Origin: an uncultured Bacteroidales bacterium
GTDB lineage: Bacteria; Bacteroidota; Bacteroidia; Bacteroidales; Muribaculaceae
DNA: 64,000 nt
Reading direction: 5' to 3'
Assembly: GCA_902786725.1 (NCBI GenBank)
Contig: CADADP010000004.1
Coordinates: 1 to 64,000 of the forward strand
The position numbers and the translations under genes were made by a program. The first letter of the stretch is position 1; every line of letters begins with the position of its first letter. Shown in pieces: positions 62,709 to 64,000 of the stretch. A model generated the notes under the pieces. That model was not told the DNA's origin, made no database searches, and was given only the letters and a program-made list of their open reading frames with translations.

Positions 62709-62787
62709 CATTAGTGCATACGCCACACAGACGTCGGCACGCAGGAAGCAACGTAAAACGCTATTAAAAAATGGTTTGGCAAGACAG

Positions 62788-63942
62788 ATGCTGACACAAA
62801 TCTACAACGGTCATGTGCTCACCCCTAAGGGCTGGATTAACGATGGTTCGGTGGTGATAAACAACGACAAAATCGTTGACATTAACACTTCGTGTGAGCT
62901 TATTCCACAGGCAAAGCAAATCAATGCCCAGGGGAAACATGTGGTTCCGGGCGGCATAGACCTGCACGTGCACGGCGGTGGCGGCGCCGACTTTATGGAA
63001 GGTACCGTCGAGGCGTTCAAGACTGCCGTTGACGCGCACCTGAAACATGGCACTACGGCCATCTTCCCCACCTTATCGTCGTCAACACTACCGATGATAG
63101 AGGCGTCGGCCGAGGCATGCACAGAACTGATGAAAGACCCGCAAACTCCCATCATGGGGCTACATCTGGAGGGGCCTTACTTTAATCCTCGCCGTGCGGG
63201 AGCGCAGATTCCCGGGTCGATTCGCATGCCCGACCCCGAGGAATACCAATATCTCGTTGGGGCTTATCGCTGCATCAAGCGGTGGGATTCGGCGCCCGAG
63301 CTACCTGGCGCGGCAAAGTTGGGGCGCTTCTTGTCGCACAACGGCGTAATAGCCGCCATAGCTCATACCGAGGCTGAATACGAAGACGTCCGCATAGCCT
63401 ACGAGTCGGGCTACAGCCACGCAACTCACTTCTATAACGCTATGCCGGGTTTCCACAATGTGCGCGAATACAAGCACGCGGGCACCGTGGAGGCGGTCTA
63501 TCTTATGGAGAACATGACGGTGGAAATCATTGCCGACGGCATTCACGTACCCGCTCCGATAATGCAACTGGTGTATAGGGCTAAGGGGCTGGAACGGACC
63601 GCGCTGATTACCGATGCGCTTGCTGTGGCCGCAAGCGACAGCACGCAAGCTTTTGACCCGCGCGTGATAATCGAGGATGGAGTGTGCAAACTGGCCGACC
63701 GCTCGGCGCTGGCCGGCAGTATCGCCACGATGGACCGCCTGATTCGCACAGCGGTGAAGATTGCCGGCATACCGCTCGACGACGCCTGCCGAATGGCTTC
63801 GGAGACACCGGCTCGCATCACCGGCATCTACGACCGCAAGGGCACGTTGCAGATAGGCAAGGATGCCGACATAATGATTCTGGACGACGACATCAACTTG
63901 ACTAACGTCATAGCCATGGGCAAGGAAGTACCGCTCGACTGA
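62788..63942 (+). CDS. nagA: N-acetylglucosamine-6-phosphate deacetylase
   Basis: A 384-residue amidohydrolase-superfamily enzyme that removes acetate from GlcNAc-6-phosphate, feeding amino sugars to glycolysis or cell-wall synthesis. The metal-binding DLHVHGGGGADFMEG, the catalytic HLEGPY, then AHTEAEYED, SHATHFYNAM and ALITDAL are intact. The ATG at 62788 is preferred to a TTG four codons upstream. It stands alone; nothing further is recognised between it and the end of the window. Confidence 0.94.
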   Translation: MLTQIYNGHVLTPKGWINDGSVVINNDKIVDINTSCELIPQAKQINAQGKHVVPGGIDLHVHGGGGADFMEGTVEAFKTAVDAHLKHGTTAIFPTLSSSTLPMIEASAEACTELMKDPQTPIMGLHLEGPYFNPRRAGAQIPGSIRMPDPEEYQYLVGAYRCIKRWDSAPELPGAAKLGRFLSHNGVIAAIAHTEAEYEDVRIAYESGYSHATHFYNAMPGFHNVREYKHAGTVEAVYLMENMTVEIIADGIHVPAPIMQLVYRAKGLERTALITDALAVAASDSTQAFDPRVIIEDGVCKLADRSALAGSIATMDRLIRTAVKIAGIPLDDACRMASETPARITGIYDRKGTLQIGKDADIMILDDDINLTNVIAMGKEVPLD

Positions 63943-64000
63943 GTCATAAAGGCCACTTGGACGGTAACGGTTTCACAGCACTTAAGAGTCTATATTTAAG

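Noticed and set aside
63943..64000. Gene start at the right edge
   Set aside because: The 58 bp after nagA contain no frame or signal that can be supported.

Overview
The window is 64 kb of a bacterial chromosome from the phylum Bacteroidota, order Bacteroidales. The evidence is a type IX secretion core (PorT, PorP, GldK/L/M/N), a T9SS sorting tail on a secreted nuclease, promoters of the Bacteroidetes form TTTG-N19-21-TAnnTTTG, a single-cytochrome-b fumarate reductase, a DUF4492-cydAB operon, and GH92 and SusC-free glycan genes. Gene bodies are GC-rich and intergenic DNA is AT-rich. This would suit a Muribaculaceae-like gut anaerobe, but the genus cannot be fixed from this sequence alone. 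No rRNA, tRNA, CRISPR array or intact insertion sequence was seen.

Layout. 1-1,500: two arrays of a ~60-bp repeat flanking a small PD-(D/E)XK-type GxxExxY gene. 1,658-3,148: a PBP4-type peptidase. 3,197-16,017: a capsule/exopolysaccharide locus with three cytoplasmic-type glycosyltransferases, a Wzx-like flippase, a Wzy-like polymerase, a Wzc-type tyrosine kinase, Wza, a membrane GT2 and two acyltransferases. No initiating sugar-phosphate transferase is present. 16,129-23,151: the T9SS operon. 23,346-26,558: a 1,070-residue secreted protein resembling glycoside hydrolases. 26,789-30,282: fumarate reductase/succinate dehydrogenase. 30,398-37,858: metabolism (MalY-type aminotransferase, DapF, a sugar transporter with ribokinase, a cupin, CysK, PyrE, an SRPBCC protein). 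38,016-42,533: a probable sigma-54-driven unit with a dolichol-phosphate-mannose-synthase-like GT2, a P-type Ca2+ ATPase and an unknown secreted protein. 42,784-46,927: glpABC. 47,146-55,744: a T9SS-exported endonuclease I, RlmN, a GH92 mannosidase, MltG, YjbQ and MiaA. 55,725-57,519: an ECF sigma factor between two membrane proteins. 57,692-60,720: cydB, cydA and DUF4492. 60,969-63,942: a DUF4836-like lipoprotein and NagA.

How the genes fit together. GlpABC can feed electrons from glycerol-3-phosphate to menaquinone. These can leave through fumarate reductase (succinate production) or cytochrome bd (low-oxygen respiration), which matches a gut anaerobe that tolerates nanomolar oxygen. The capsule locus, T9SS, GH92 enzyme and NagA point to a cell surface built for glycan handling.

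The most unusual items are the repeat-flanked GxxExxY nuclease, a near-perfect sigma-54 promoter, a pair of divergent promoters with a terminator between two convergent genes (possible small RNA), a PyrE with an altered PRPP motif, a GT2 with NxN in place of DxD, and several strong unexplained inverted repeats.
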